Assembly (NCBI RefSeq): GCF_003003075.1
Contig: NZ_PVTX01000001.1
Location: forward strand, 186,001-250,000
Origin: Isoptericola halotolerans
GTDB taxonomy: Bacteria > Actinomycetota > Actinomycetes > Actinomycetales > Cellulomonadaceae
DNA: 64,000 bases
Direction: 5' to 3'
Shown piece after piece: positions 1 through 9,137 of this stretch. Each line of letters starts with the position of its first letter. The first letter of the stretch is position 1. Made by a program: the position numbers and the translations under genes. The notes under the pieces are model-generated. The model saw nothing but the letters and a program-made list of their open reading frames with translations. It searched no databases and was not told the origin of the DNA.

Positions 1-1019
1 AGCACGAGCACCACCACGACGGCGGCCAGGGTCACCTCGGCCCGGTGCGGCACCCGGAAGCGCGGGTGCACCGCCGACAGCCACCGTGGCAGGTCGCCCT
101 CCCGCGCCATCGCGAGCGTCGTCCGGCCGATCCCCGCCACCAGGGCCAGCAGCGCACCGAGCGACGCCGCCGCCGCCCCGACGCGCACCACGACCCCCGC
201 CCAGGACGAGTCCTCGACCGCGACCGCCAGGGGCGCCGTCGTGCCCGCGATCCCGTCGAGGCCCAGCGCGGCCAGCAGCGTCAGGGCCACCACGGTGTAC
301 ACGACGACGGCGCCGCCGAGCGCCAGCAGGATCGCCCGCGGGATGGTCCGGCGCGGGTCCCGCACCTCCTCGCCCATCGTGGCGATCCGCGCGTAGCCGG
401 CGAACGCGAAGAACAGGAGCCCGGCGCCCTGGAGCAGGCCGTACGCAGCGGTCCAGCCGCCCGCCACGCTGTCCACCGCAGCCCCGCCGTCGACCGCGAC
501 CGGTGCGGGCGTCCCGCTCCACACGACCGCCGTCCAGGTGGCCAGCGCCAGCAGCACGAGCGCGACGATCCATCGCGTCAGGCGGGCCGTGCGGGTGACG
601 CCGCGGTAGTTCACCGCCGCCAGCGCGACGACGGCCGCCGCGGCGACGGGACGTTCCCAGCCGGTGGGCGCGGCGTAGGCGGCGAAGGTCAGCGCCATCG
701 CGGCGCAGCTCGCCGTCTTGCCCACCACGAACCCCCAGCCGGCGAGGTAGCCCCACCGGTCGCCGAGGCGCTCGCGGCCGTAGACGTACGTGCCGCCGGC
801 CACCGGGTACTGCGCGGCGAGCTGGGCGGACGACGTCGCGTTGGCGTAGGCGACGACGCCGGCGATCGCCAGGGCGCCGAGCAGCGCCCACCCGGTGCCG
901 GCGGGCAGCACGGCCGCGGCCGCGGGGCCGAACGCGGCGAAGACGCCGGCACCGATCATCGAGCCGAGGCCGATGGCCACGGCGTCGCGGGTGCCGAGCC
1001 GGCGGGCGAGCTGGGTCAC
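1..1019 (-). CDS. APC-superfamily amino-acid permease, 3' end outside the window
   Basis: Reading the minus strand from a GTG at 1019 gives about 339 codons with no stop before the window edge. The protein opens VTQLARRLGTRDAVAIGLGS and continues with MIGAGVFAAFGP, the glycine-rich first helix of APC transporters. Long alanine/valine/leucine membrane helices follow, and later FAFAGYARIATMGEEVRDP, the helix-6 unwinding motif of this superfamily. The start is supported by GGAGAGG about 10 nt upstream. It probably imports or exchanges amino acids at the plasma membrane; the substrate cannot be read from the sequence. It lies just beyond the arsenic operon in the same orientation, about 45 nt after its last gene, so it may be read through from that operon. 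Family assignment is firm; substrate and any operon link are inference. Confidence 0.85.
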   Translation of the reverse strand, partial: MTQLARRLGTRDAVAIGLGSMIGAGVFAAFGPAAAAVLPAGTGWALLGALAIAGVVAYANATSSAQLAAQYPVAGGTYVYGRERLGDRWGYLAGWGFVVGKTASCAAMALTFAAYAAPTGWERPVAAAAVVALAAVNYRGVTRTARLTRWIVALVLLALATWTAVVWSGTPAPVAVDGGAAVDSVAGGWTAAYGLLQGAGLLFFAFAGYARIATMGEEVRDPRRTIPRAILLALGGAVVVYTVVALTLLAALGLDGIAGTTAPLAVAVEDSSWAGVVVRVGAAAASLGALLALVAGIGRTTLAMAREGDLPRWLSAVHPRFRVPHRAEVTLAAVVVVLV

Positions 1020-1065
1020 GGGTGGAGGGTCCTCTCCGGGACGTGCACGGGGGCCTTCCCCGTGG

Positions 1066-2790
1066 TCATCCTGCCGGTGGGTGGGGTGTGCGGGCGAACT
1101 GCTGGTAGTTCTTGTTGCCGCCGGACAGGTTGGCCACGTCGGTGAAGCCGAGGTTGCGCAGCACGTTCTGCCCGGCGTTGCCGGTGACGCCCTTGTTGCA
1201 GTACGTCACGGTGGGCAGCGTGGGGTCGAGCTCGCCGGCGCGCGCCCGCAGCTCGGCCAGCGGGATGTGCACCGAGCCCTCGACGAACCCCTTGGCGCGG
1301 TCCTTGGCGGAGCGGACGTCGACCACCTGGATCTTCTCGCCGGCAGCGCGTCGGCGGTCCAGCTCGGCGGGGGAGAGGAGCGGGGCGGATCCCCGCACGG
1401 CGTTGTCGAGCGCCATGCCCGTGTAGTGCACCGGGTCCTTCGTGGTGGCGTACGTCGGGGCGTAGGCGAGGTCGAGGTGGAACAGGTCGTCCACCGTCGC
1501 GCCGTACGTGATCGCGGTGGCGAGCACGTCGATGCGCTTGTCGACGCCGGAGGGTCCGATCGCCTGTGCGCCGAGCAGCCGCCCGGTGGCGCGGTCCGCG
1601 ACGGCCTTGATCAGCATCTCGCGCCCGCCGAGGTACGGCGGACGGTCGGGCTTGATGTTGTGCACGACGACGACATCGTGCCCGGCGGCGCGGGCCCGGT
1701 CCTCGGTGAGCCCGGTCTGGGCGACCGCCTGGTCGAACACCCGCACGATGGACGTGCCGAGGATGCCGCGGTGCACCAGCGAGCCACCGGTGAGCGCGTC
1801 GCCGGCGACGCGGCCCATCTTGTTGGCGGTCGAGCCGAGCGGCACCCAGGTGGGCTCGCCGGTGATCACGTCGAAGCTCTCGGCGACGTCCCCGACGGCC
1901 CAGACGTGCGGCACGTCGGTGCGGCCCTGCCGGTCGACGGCGACGGCCCCGGTGGGTCCCACGGTGGCGCCGGCGGCGCGGGGCAGGTCGAGGTTCGGGC
2001 GTACTCCGACGGCGACGAGCACCAGGTCGGCAGGGAGGGTGCGCTCGCCGTCGGCGTCCTGCACGACGACGGCGCTCACGCCGCCGGACGGGTCCGCCTC
2101 GCCCGGAGCGCCCGGGGAGCCCGGCGTCCCGGCCCCCTCGACACGGACCAGGCGCGTGCGGGTGAGCAGTTCCACGCCGTGGGCGCGCAGCTCGGCGTCG
2201 ACGCGTGCGGACATGTCGCCGTCCATGCGCGGCATGGCGTGCTCCTGGGCCTCGACCACCGTGACGTCGAGGCCGCGGCCGACGAGCTGCTCGGCGGTCT
2301 CCAGGCCGATGTACCCGGCCCCCACCACGACGACGCGGGTGACGTCGCGGTCGGTGAGCCAGGCATGGACGCCGCGCGCGTCACGCGGGTTGCGCAACGT
2401 GAACACACCGGGTCGGTCGACGCCGGGGACGGGCGGGACGACGGGGGAGACCCCGGTGGCGAGCACGAGCTCGTCGTAGGTGTCGGTGAAGGTCTCGCCG
2501 GTCGCCAGCTCGCGCACGCGGACGGTCCGGGCGTAAGGGTCGACCCCGGTGACCTCGTGGCCCGTGCGGACGTCGACGCCGTAGCGCTGCGCGAACCAGG
2601 CGGCGTCGCGCGGGGTCAGGTCGTCGATGCTCTCCACCTCGCCGCCGAGGTAGTAGGGCAGGCCGCACCCGGAGTACGAGATGTCGGTGTCGCGCTCGTA
2701 GATCGTGATCTGCGCGTCCTCGGTGTTGCGGCGGGCCTTGGCCGCGGCGGACGTTCCGGCGGCGACGGATCCCACGACGACGATCTTCAT
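1066..2790 (-). CDS. CoA-disulfide-reductase-like FAD/NAD(P) oxidoreductase with C-terminal rhodanese domain
   Basis: This 574-residue protein starts with the FAD dinucleotide fold (MKIVVVGSVAAGTSAAAKAR). SGCGLPYY follows near residue 42, the single redox-active cysteine motif of CoA-disulfide/persulfide reductases. A second nucleotide fold (VVVVGAGYIGLETAEQLVGR, about residues 153-172) binds NAD(P)H. The last 100 residues are a rhodanese domain with active-site cysteine in the loop YCNKGVTG. Known relatives reduce CoA disulfide or polysulfides. Here it is the last gene of the arsenic operon, and its start codon overlaps the end of arsC at 2790. That suggests a role in thiol or persulfide recycling during arsenic stress, or reduction of a thiolated arsenic species. 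The family is clear; the specific role is inferred from position. Confidence 0.85.
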   Translation of the reverse strand: MKIVVVGSVAAGTSAAAKARRNTEDAQITIYERDTDISYSGCGLPYYLGGEVESIDDLTPRDAAWFAQRYGVDVRTGHEVTGVDPYARTVRVRELATGETFTDTYDELVLATGVSPVVPPVPGVDRPGVFTLRNPRDARGVHAWLTDRDVTRVVVVGAGYIGLETAEQLVGRGLDVTVVEAQEHAMPRMDGDMSARVDAELRAHGVELLTRTRLVRVEGAGTPGSPGAPGEADPSGGVSAVVVQDADGERTLPADLVLVAVGVRPNLDLPRAAGATVGPTGAVAVDRQGRTDVPHVWAVGDVAESFDVITGEPTWVPLGSTANKMGRVAGDALTGGSLVHRGILGTSIVRVFDQAVAQTGLTEDRARAAGHDVVVVHNIKPDRPPYLGGREMLIKAVADRATGRLLGAQAIGPSGVDKRIDVLATAITYGATVDDLFHLDLAYAPTYATTKDPVHYTGMALDNAVRGSAPLLSPAELDRRRAAGEKIQVVDVRSAKDRAKGFVEGSVHIPLAELRARAGELDPTLPTVTYCNKGVTGNAGQNVLRNLGFTDVANLSGGNKNYQQFARTPHPPAG

Positions 2791-3203
2791 CAGGCGACCG
2801 CCTCGACGTCGAGGGACGCGAGCAGGCCGCGGACGCGCCGCTCGATCTCGTCGCGGATGGGGCGCACCGCCTCGATGCCCTGGCCGGCCGGGTCGTCGAG
2901 CTGCCAGTCCTCGTACCGCTTGCCGGGGTAGATCGGGCAGGCGTCACCGCAGCCCATGGTGATGACCACGTCGGACGCCTCGACGGCCTCGGTGGTGAGG
3001 ACCTTGGGCTGCTCGGCGCGGATGTCGATGCCGCGCTCGAGCATCGCCTCGACGGCGACCGGGTTGATGGTGTCCTTCGGCGCGGAGCCGGCCGAACGGA
3101 CCTCGACGGCACCGCCGCCGAGCTCGCGCAGGAACCCGGCGGCCATCTGCGAGCGCCCGGCGTTGTGGACGCAGACGAACAGGGCGGAGGGTGTGGTGGG
3201 CAT
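2790..3203 (-). CDS. arsC: Arsenate reductase ArsC, low-molecular-weight phosphatase fold
   Basis: The 137-residue protein has the P-loop CVHNAGRS at residues 11-18, with nucleophilic Cys11 and Arg17. A downstream pair Cys85/Cys89 lies in MGCGDACP, followed by PGKRYEDW. This is the layout of thioredoxin- or mycothiol-linked arsenate reductases, which reduce arsenate to arsenite so it can be exported. It sits between the ArsR-ArsC fusion upstream and the rhodanese flavoprotein downstream, whose ATG overlaps its last base. It is a second ArsC besides the fused one in the neighbouring gene. Which electron donor is used (mycoredoxin/mycothiol or thioredoxin) is not visible from the sequence. Confidence 0.93.
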   Translation of the reverse strand: MPTTPSALFVCVHNAGRSQMAAGFLRELGGGAVEVRSAGSAPKDTINPVAVEAMLERGIDIRAEQPKVLTTEAVEASDVVITMGCGDACPIYPGKRYEDWQLDDPAGQGIEAVRPIRDEIERRVRGLLASLDVEAVA

Positions 3204-3250
3204 GGTGTGCTCCTCGGCGGCGGGGCGGGTCGGTCAGCAGACAGGGGCGG

Positions 3251-4336
3251 TCAGCGGGGCAGGATCAGGTCGGGCAGCAGGTCGGTGAGCAGGGCGCGGA
3301 CCCGCACGTCGAGCTCGTCGCGGATGGCGCGCACCCCGGACGGCGAGGCGAGGGCGGGGTCGCCCACCGTCCAGTCCTCGTACCGCTTGCCGGGCAGCAC
3401 GGGGCAGGTGTCCCCGCACCCCATCGTGACGACGACGTCCGCGGCCCGCAGCGCGTCGTCGGTCAGGGGCTTCGGGTACGCGACCGCGGCGGCGGCGTCG
3501 GCAGCGTCGGCGGGGTCGGGCTCGAGCCCGAGCTCGGCGAGGAACGGGGCGACCGCCGCGTGCACGCCGCCCGTGGGAGCCGACCCGGCGGACCGGACGA
3601 CGACGCGGTCACCGGCGTAGTGCCGGAGCAGGGCGGCGGCGAGCTGGGACCGGCCGGCGTTGGCGACGCAGACGAAGAGCACCTGCGGGGGTCTCGCCGC
3701 CGCCGAGGTGCCGCCGTCGGCACGCTCCGCCGCGTGGGCCGCGGCGGCGTCGACGAGCCGCTGCCGGGCGAAGTGCTCGGTCAGCGGCACGAGGTGGGCG
3801 GTCATCCCCCCGCGCCGGGCGAGCGCCGTGTACGACTCGCGGACCACACGCAGCGCGTCGGCGGGGTCCGTTCCCCGGACGCGCTCGGCGAGCGACCCGG
3901 CGAGCCGGACGAGCTCGGGCTCGACGTCGGACAGGCCGGTGAGCGCCGGCGGGCGATCGGCCCGCTGGTGCTCGAGCGCGGCCGGCGCGAACCGGTCCAG
4001 GAGCGTCGTCACGGCGCCCCGGTAGTCGGGCGCGATCCGGTACCAGACCCAGGTGCCACGCCGCTGGGACGTCAGGACGCCGACGTCGCGCAGCACCTTG
4101 AGGTGGTGGCTCACGGTGGGCTGGGAGACGTCGGCGAGCTCGGCGAGGTCGCACACGCACGCCTCGCCGTCGGCCGTGGTGGCGATGGCGGACAGCATGC
4201 GCAGCCGCAGCGGGTCGGCGAGCGCCTTGAGCGTCGTGGCGACGACCTCCGCGGCGTCGGCGCCGATGGCGTGGTCGGCCGCGGTGAGCCGGGGTGCACA
4301 GACGGCGTCGTCGGTCGCCGGGGTGAGGGTGGTCAT
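3251..4336 (-). CDS. ArsR repressor fused to a three-helix domain and an ArsC arsenate reductase
   Basis: The 361-residue protein combines sensor and enzyme. Residues 25-105 are an ArsR-family winged helix, with metal-binding-type cysteines C60 and C62 (ACVCDLAE) and recognition helix SQPTVSHHLKVLRD. Residues 135-200 form a helical domain like the N-terminal extension of many actinobacterial ArsC proteins. From residue 218 comes a complete ArsC: FVCVANAGRS with C223 and R229, C307 and C311 in MGCGDTCP, then PGKRYEDW. The ATG at 4336 overlaps the acr3 stop (ATGA), so the true gene is shorter than the open frame, which continues upstream. ArsR-ArsC fusions are known in actinobacteria; the inference is that one polypeptide both senses arsenite and produces it. 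All catalytic residues look intact. Confidence 0.92.
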   Translation of the reverse strand: MTTLTPATDDAVCAPRLTAADHAIGADAAEVVATTLKALADPLRLRMLSAIATTADGEACVCDLAELADVSQPTVSHHLKVLRDVGVLTSQRRGTWVWYRIAPDYRGAVTTLLDRFAPAALEHQRADRPPALTGLSDVEPELVRLAGSLAERVRGTDPADALRVVRESYTALARRGGMTAHLVPLTEHFARQRLVDAAAAHAAERADGGTSAAARPPQVLFVCVANAGRSQLAAALLRHYAGDRVVVRSAGSAPTGGVHAAVAPFLAELGLEPDPADAADAAAAVAYPKPLTDDALRAADVVVTMGCGDTCPVLPGKRYEDWTVGDPALASPSGVRAIRDELDVRVRALLTDLLPDLILPR

Positions 4337-5442
4337 GGCTGGGCCTCCACGGATGCTGGCTGCGGTGCGGCGCTCGCCCGTGGGTCGACGCCGAACCAGC
4401 GGCGCCCGGCCCACAGGCCGACGTAGACGAGGCCCACGAGCACGGGGACCTCGATGAGCGGCCCGACGACGCCGGCGAGGGCCTCGCCGGAGGTGGCGCC
4501 GAAGGTCGCGACGGCGACGGCGATGGCGAGCTCGAAGTTGTTGCCGGCCGCGGTGAAGGCGAGGGTGGTCGTGCGGGCGTACCCCAGGCCGAGCGCCTTG
4601 CCGGTGACCATGCCGATGCCCCACATGAGGCCGAAGTAGACGAGCAGCGGCAGCGCGATCCGGGCGACGTCGGCCGGGTGGGAGGAGACCTGCTCGCCCT
4701 GCAGGGCGAAGAGGAGCACGATCGTGAACAGCAGGCCGTACAGGGCCCACGGGCCGACGCGCGGCACGAAGCTCGCCTCGTACCAGTCCCGGCCGCGCGT
4801 GCGCTCGCCGATCGCGCGCGAGGCGAACCCGGCGGCGAGCGGGATGCCGAGGAAGACGAGCACGTTGAGCGCGATCTGGCCGATCGAGACGTCGAGGCCG
4901 GCGGTGTCGAGGCCGAGCCAGCCCGGCAGCACGGTGAGGTAGAAGTAGCCGAGCAGGGAGAACATCACGACCTGGAACACGGAGTTGATCGCCACCAGGA
5001 CGGCGGCGGCCTCCCGGTCGCCGCAGGCGAGGTCGTTCCAGATGACCACCATGGCGATGCAGCGGGCCAGCCCGACGATGATGAGTCCGGTGCGGTAGGC
5101 CGGCAGGTCCGGCAGGAAGATCCACGCGAGGGCGAACATGAGCCCGGGGCCGACGACCCAGTTCAGCACCAGCGAGCTGACCAGCAGCCGCTTGTCGCCC
5201 GTGACGGCGGCCATCCGGTCGTAGCGGACCTTGGCCAGCACCGGGTACATCATGACCAGCAGGCCCAGCGCGATGGGCAGCGAGATGCCACCCACCTCGA
5301 GCGTGGCGAGCAGGTCGCCGAGGGCCGGGACGAAGCGTCCGAGGAGGAGACCGGCCACCATCGCCAGCCCGATCCAGGCGGGCAACCAGCGGTCGAGGGT
5401 GGACAGGCGGGGGCTGACGGGCGCCTCGGCGGTCGTCGTCAT
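4333..5442 (-). CDS. acr3: Arsenite efflux permease Acr3
   Basis: The 369-residue membrane protein has about ten hydrophobic segments. It carries the Acr3 signature LARCIAMVVIWNDLACGD, in which Cys128 is the conserved thiol needed for arsenite transport in this family and Cys140 belongs to the same motif. It exports trivalent arsenic (and often antimonite) using the proton-motive force. It is the first gene of the minus-strand operon acr3 - arsR/arsC fusion - arsC - flavoprotein, and its stop overlaps the next start as ATGA. Expression probably starts from the 5443-5510 region, which carries a duplicated GGATCTC(A/G)ATA element that could be the ArsR operator. Confidence 0.96.
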   Translation of the reverse strand: MTTTAEAPVSPRLSTLDRWLPAWIGLAMVAGLLLGRFVPALGDLLATLEVGGISLPIALGLLVMMYPVLAKVRYDRMAAVTGDKRLLVSSLVLNWVVGPGLMFALAWIFLPDLPAYRTGLIIVGLARCIAMVVIWNDLACGDREAAAVLVAINSVFQVVMFSLLGYFYLTVLPGWLGLDTAGLDVSIGQIALNVLVFLGIPLAAGFASRAIGERTRGRDWYEASFVPRVGPWALYGLLFTIVLLFALQGEQVSSHPADVARIALPLLVYFGLMWGIGMVTGKALGLGYARTTTLAFTAAGNNFELAIAVAVATFGATSGEALAGVVGPLIEVPVLVGLVYVGLWAGRRWFGVDPRASAAPQPASVEAQP

Positions 5443-5468
5443 CGTGCTCCAGACGTGGTTGTTTCGAA

Positions 5469-5495
5469 GGATCTCAATATAGACGGATCTCGATA
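5469..5495. promoter_or_regulatory. Direct-repeat operator candidate upstream of acr3
   Basis: GGATCTCAATA (5469-5479) is repeated as GGATCTCGATA (5485-5495), a 10 of 11 match with a 16-bp period. It sits 27-53 bp upstream of the acr3 ATG. It is A/T-richer than its surroundings and overlaps a possible minus-strand -10 element (TATATT). Position and repetition suggest the ArsR half of the fusion protein binds here; this is inference. Confidence 0.5.
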
Positions 5496-5518
5496 CAGAG
5501 GTCCAGCCGCCGGAGGTC

Positions 5519-5567
5519 TTGCGGACCGGCTGAACACTTGTTTAGTCTGTTGAACATGAGTTCAGCC
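5519..5567 (+). promoter_or_regulatory. Leaderless tetR promoter with two tandem palindromic operators
   Basis: TTGCGG (5519-5524), 18 bp, TAGTCT (5543-5548), 7 nt, then ATG at 5556 fits a leaderless actinobacterial promoter. Two similar imperfect palindromes overlap it. CTGAACACTTGTTTAG (5530-5545) touches the -10, and TTGAACATGAGTTCAG (5550-5565) covers the start codon. Their centres are 20 bp apart, about two helical turns. Together this predicts autorepression by the TetR protein binding as two dimers. Confidence 0.6.
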
Positions 5568-6305
5568 GAGGCCGGTCCGGTGCCGGAGGGGACGTCGTCG
5601 ACCGGGCGGCCGCCGTCCGACGGCTCGACGCGCGACCGCATCCGCGACGCCGCCGTGCTGCGCTTCGCGCGTTCCGGGTTCGGCACCTCCGTGCGCACCA
5701 TCGCCGCCGACGCCGGCGTGAGCCCCGCGCTGGTCATCCACCACTTCGGGTCCAAGGACGCGCTGCACCGCGCCTGCGACGACTTCGTGCTGCGCTGGAT
5801 CGTCGCGGCCAAGCGGCAGAACATGGGCAGGGCCGCGGGCGGTCAGCTCCTGCAGGTCATGGCCGAGGTCGACGAGTTCGCCCCGCTCCTGGGCTACGCC
5901 GTCCGGTCGCTGCAGGCCGGCGGCGAGGTCGCCCGGGCGTTCGTGCAGCACATGATCGAGGACGCCCAGGTCTACACGCGCGAGGCGGTGGCCGACGGGA
6001 TCGTCAAGCCGAGCCTCGACGAGGACGCCCGGGTGCGGTACCTCGTGCTGTCCTCCCTCGGCACCCTGCTGCTCTCCCTGACCCTCGACCCGCCGGACGA
6101 CCCGGAGGACTTCGGGGCGAACGTCCGCGCCTTCATGACCGAGCAGTACCTGCCGATGATCGAGCTGTTCACCCAGGGCTTCCTCACCAGCCGCCGCATG
6201 CTCGACGACTACCTGCTCTACGTCGGGGACCCGCCGTCCGGAACCGGGACCGATCCCGAACCCGACCCCGAGCACGTCCCCGAGACCACGAGCGAGGAAC
6301 GATGA
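5556..6305 (+). CDS. TetR/AcrR-family transcriptional regulator of the adjacent ABC exporter
   Basis: The 249-residue protein has an N-terminal TetR helix-turn-helix: [19 protein letters not shown], then [20 protein letters not shown] and [13 protein letters not shown] larger helical ligand-binding domain follows. An in-frame TTG at 5538 would add six residues, but the ATG at 5556 sits exactly 7 nt after a TAGTCT -10, so a leaderless message starting at 5556 is preferred. Its stop overlaps the ATP-binding-protein start (ATGA at 6302-6305). Regulator, ATPase and permease therefore form one coupled unit. It probably represses this operon until a toxic compound binds; the ligand is unknown. Confidence 0.9.
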   Translation: MSSAEAGPVPEGTSSTGRPPSDGSTRDRIRDAAVLRFARSGFGTSVRTIAADAGVSPALVIHHFGSKDALHRACDDFVLRWIVAAKRQNMGRAAGGQLLQVMAEVDEFAPLLGYAVRSLQAGGEVARAFVQHMIEDAQVYTREAVADGIVKPSLDEDARVRYLVLSSLGTLLLSLTLDPPDDPEDFGANVRAFMTEQYLPMIELFTQGFLTSRRMLDDYLLYVGDPPSGTGTDPEPDPEHVPETTSEER

Positions 6306-7333
6306 ACAGCACCACCACGGGCACCACGGCGCCCGCGATCGAGATCCACGACCTGCACAAGTCCTTCGGCGCGGTCCAGGCCCTGGACGGCCTCGACCTC
6401 ACCGTCACCCACGGCCAGGTCGCCGGCTTCCTCGGCCCGAACGGCGCCGGGAAGTCCACCGCCATCCGCGTCCTGCTGGGGCTGCTGCGCAAGGACTCCG
6501 GGCAGGTCCGCCTGCTCGGCGGCGACCCCTGGTCCGACGCCGTCGCGCTGCACCGGCGGCTGGCCTACGTCCCCGGCGACGTCAGCCTGTGGCCGAACCT
6601 GTCGGGCGGCGAGTCGATCGACTACCTCGCCCGCCTGCGCGGCAAGGTCGACACGAAGCGCAAGGACGAGCTGCTGGAGCGGTTCGGCCTCGACCCCACC
6701 AAGAAGACCCGCACCTACTCCAAGGGCAACCGGCAGAAGGTCGCCCTCGTGTCGGCGTTCATGTCCGACGTCGACCTGCTCGTCCTCGACGAGCCGACGT
6801 CCGGCCTGGACCCGCTCATGGAGGCCGTGTTCATGGAGTACGTCCGCGAGGCCAAGGACCGCGGCACGTCGGTGCTCCTGTCGAGCCACATCCTGTCCGA
6901 GGTCGAGAAGGTGTGCGACACCGTCACGATCATCCGCCAGGGCCGGGCCGTCGAGTCCGGCACGCTGGAGGAGCTGCGCCACCTGACGCGCTCGAGCGTC
7001 ACCACCGTGGTGGCGGGCGACCCGGCGGCGCTGTCCGCCCTGCCCGGGGTGCACGACGTCGCCACGGTGGGCACCGACGAGGGCACGCGCGTCACGTTCG
7101 ACGTGGACAACGCGCAGATCGGCGGCGTCCTGACCGCGCTGAGCACCCTGGACGTGCGCAGCTTCACCGCGGCCCCGCCGTCGCTCGAGGAGCTGTTCCT
7201 GCGGCACTACGGCGAGGACGTCTCCGACGCCGCGGCCGGCTCCGACGCCGGGTCCGACGACGGTACCCACGTCCGCCCGGACGACCGGCCCGGCAAGCAC
7301 ACCCGGGCCGGCAGCAAGGCGGGTGCGCGATGA
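6302..7333 (+). CDS. ABC exporter ATP-binding protein, DrrA-like
   Basis: The 343-residue protein has Walker [10 protein letters not shown] near residue 48. A signature region [16 protein letters not shown] replaces the classical LSGGQ, as in DrrA/CcmA-type exporters. Walker B follows ([14 protein letters not shown]), then a switch histidine in [12 protein letters not shown]. The C-terminal 100 residues are the regulatory extension typical of multidrug and antibiotic exporters, ending in a charged, disordered tail. It energises the membrane protein encoded next, whose start overlaps its stop at 7330-7333. Drug efflux is the likely role; the substrate is not visible. Confidence 0.92.
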   Translation: MNSTTTGTTAPAIEIHDLHKSFGAVQALDGLDLTVTHGQVAGFLGPNGAGKSTAIRVLLGLLRKDSGQVRLLGGDPWSDAVALHRRLAYVPGDVSLWPNLSGGESIDYLARLRGKVDTKRKDELLERFGLDPTKKTRTYSKGNRQKVALVSAFMSDVDLLVLDEPTSGLDPLMEAVFMEYVREAKDRGTSVLLSSHILSEVEKVCDTVTIIRQGRAVESGTLEELRHLTRSSVTTVVAGDPAALSALPGVHDVATVGTDEGTRVTFDVDNAQIGGVLTALSTLDVRSFTAAPPSLEELFLRHYGEDVSDAAAGSDAGSDDGTHVRPDDRPGKHTRAGSKAGAR

Positions 7334-9015
7334 CCGCGACCCTCGAGCGCACCGCACCCGCGGCGTCGTCCGCCGCCGGCCGGGGTGGGTCGACCCTGAC
7401 CGGGACCGGCAGCCTCGTCCGCTTCATCCTGCGCCGGGACCGGGTACGGCTGGCCGTGTGGACCGGCTCGCTGGTGCTGTTCTACGCGTACTTCACCGCG
7501 GCGCTCGGCATCATGGGCGAGACGGAGGGCGCCCTCCAGGCGCGCGGGGCCCTCATGGAGACGCCGTCGGGCATCGTCATGGGCGGTCCCGGATACGGCG
7601 TCGAGAACTACACCGTCGGCGCGGCCATGGCGAACGAGGGCACGGTCTGGGTCGTCCTCGCGCTCGCGCTGATGAGCATCCTGCACGTGGTGCGGCACAC
7701 CCGCGCCGAGGAGGAGTCCAGCCGCTCGGAGCTGGTGCGCGCCGCACCGGTCGGCCGGCACGCCCCTGCGGTCGCGGCGGTCGCCACGCTCGTCCTCGTC
7801 AACGCCGTCATCGCCGTCGTCTCGGCGCTCGCGATGACCGGCGTCGGCGGCGCGGAGGAGATGCCCCTGGTCGACTCGCTCGGCATGACGGTGGGCTCGG
7901 GGCTGAGTGCCATGGTCTTCGGCGCGATCGCCCTCGTGTTCTGCCAGCTCGTCGAGCACGGCCGGGGCGCGACCGGCCGCAGCGTGGCCGTGTTCGGTCT
8001 CGCGTTCGCGATCGAGGTCGCCGGCAACCTGCGCGAGGTGCCGGGCGGCAGCACGCTGTCCTGGTTCTCCCCGATCGCGTGGGCGCAGCAGACCCGTGCG
8101 TTCGTCGACCTGCGCTGGTGGCCGATGGCGCTGAGCGTCGTCGCGATCGTCGTGCTGCTCGTCGCTGCTTCGATGCTCGCGTCCCGGCGGGACTTCGGCG
8201 GCGGCATGATCGCGACGCGGGCCGGTCGGCCCGACGCCCGCGAGTCGTTGCGGGGCCCGCTCGCCCTCGCCTGGCTGCAGCAGCGCACGGCACTGCTGTG
8301 GAGCTGCCTCGGCCTGGGGCTGATGTGGCTGGCGTCCGGCACGCTCATCCCCGAGATCGGCGACATGATCGGCGACCTCGTCGTCGAGAATCCGGCGATG
8401 CAGGCGTTCTTCGGCGGGGACACGTCGCAGCTCGAGGCGGCGTTCCTCGGCGCGATCATGCTCTACGGTGCCCTGTGCGCCGCCGCGTACGCCATCGTCA
8501 TGGGGTTGCGCCCCAAGGCGGAGGAGACGACGGCGCGGGCCGAGGTCGTGCTGTCCGCCCCGGTCTCCCGCGGGCGCTGGCTCGGCGCGCAGCTCCTCGT
8601 CGCGGGTGCCGGCACCGTCGTGCTGCTGGCGGTGGGCGTGTACGCCCTGTGGGCCGGTGCGGCCTCCGTCGGCGTGACCGAGCCCGGGCTGGGCACCTAC
8701 ACGGAGGTGCTGGTCAGCTATGTGCCCGCCGTGCTGATCTACCTGGGACTGACGGCCGCGCTGTTCGCCTGGATCCCGAGGGCCACCGCCGCCGGGTGGG
8801 CGCTGCTGGCCTACACGTTCGTCATCGGCATGTTCGGCGGGCTCATCGAGGACCTGCCCGAGGCTGCCCGCTGGATCTCGCCGTTCCACTGGGTGCCGGA
8901 GCCGTTCGTCGCGGACTTCGACGCCGGGTCCTTCGCCGGTCTCACCGCGGTCGCCGCGGGGCTGCTCGTCCTGGCGTTCGTCGGCTTCCGCCGTCGGGAC
9001 CTGCAGTCCACCTGA
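7330..9015 (+). CDS. ABC exporter permease with duplicated ABC-2-type membrane domain
   Basis: The 561-residue protein starts at an ATG overlapping the ATPase stop. It shows about twelve hydrophobic helices in two similar halves. Each half opens with a long first helix after an arginine-rich amphipathic stretch ([20 protein letters not shown] in the first, [20 protein letters not shown] in the second). It therefore looks like two fused ABC-2 permease modules, as in other TetR-linked exporters of actinobacteria. With the upstream ATPase it should form a plasma-membrane efflux pump. A strong hairpin at 9024-9070 ends the operon. Confidence 0.9.
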   Translation: MTATLERTAPAASSAAGRGGSTLTGTGSLVRFILRRDRVRLAVWTGSLVLFYAYFTAALGIMGETEGALQARGALMETPSGIVMGGPGYGVENYTVGAAMANEGTVWVVLALALMSILHVVRHTRAEEESSRSELVRAAPVGRHAPAVAAVATLVLVNAVIAVVSALAMTGVGGAEEMPLVDSLGMTVGSGLSAMVFGAIALVFCQLVEHGRGATGRSVAVFGLAFAIEVAGNLREVPGGSTLSWFSPIAWAQQTRAFVDLRWWPMALSVVAIVVLLVAASMLASRRDFGGGMIATRAGRPDARESLRGPLALAWLQQRTALLWSCLGLGLMWLASGTLIPEIGDMIGDLVVENPAMQAFFGGDTSQLEAAFLGAIMLYGALCAAAYAIVMGLRPKAEETTARAEVVLSAPVSRGRWLGAQLLVAGAGTVVLLAVGVYALWAGAASVGVTEPGLGTYTEVLVSYVPAVLIYLGLTAALFAWIPRATAAGWALLAYTFVIGMFGGLIEDLPEAARWISPFHWVPEPFVADFDAGSFAGLTAVAAGLLVLAFVGFRRRDLQST

Positions 9016-9023
9016 TCCCGTCG

Positions 9024-9070
9024 ACCGGTCGGAGCGGGGCGCGGGGAACCGGCGCCCCGCTCCGGCCGGT
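9024..9070 (+). terminator. Stem-loop terminator after the ABC exporter operon
   Basis: GGAGCGGGGCGC (9031-9042) pairs perfectly with 9052-9063 across a 9-nt loop. The stem extends outward to 19 bp with one mismatch (ACCGGTC at 9024 against GGCCGGT ending at 9070). There is no T-tract, as is usual in high-GC actinobacteria. It begins 8 bp after the permease stop. Confidence 0.75.
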
Positions 9071-9137
9071 CAGCGGTCGGTGTGCATCGCATCACTGGCG
9101 GTCTGCTGCGCCGGAACGGGTACTACCGTGGTTCGCC

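Noticed and set aside
895-3112. Long open frames on the plus strand opposite the arsenic operon
   Set aside because: They are shadows of high-GC codon bias: rich in Arg/Gly/His/Pro, without family motifs, and lying over well-supported minus-strand genes.
4678-5553. Open frame opposite acr3, highly acidic and histidine-rich
   Set aside because: Antisense shadow of a membrane protein gene; composition reflects complemented hydrophobic codons.
6589-7329. N-terminal extension of the ABC permease frame
   Set aside because: The frame is open only because of GC bias; the permease starts at the ATG overlapping the ATPase stop at 7330.
9121-9137. TACTAC before the permease GTG at 9138 as a leaderless -10
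   Set aside because: It lacks the final T of TANNNT and the 11-nt gap is longer than the 6-8 nt seen elsewhere.
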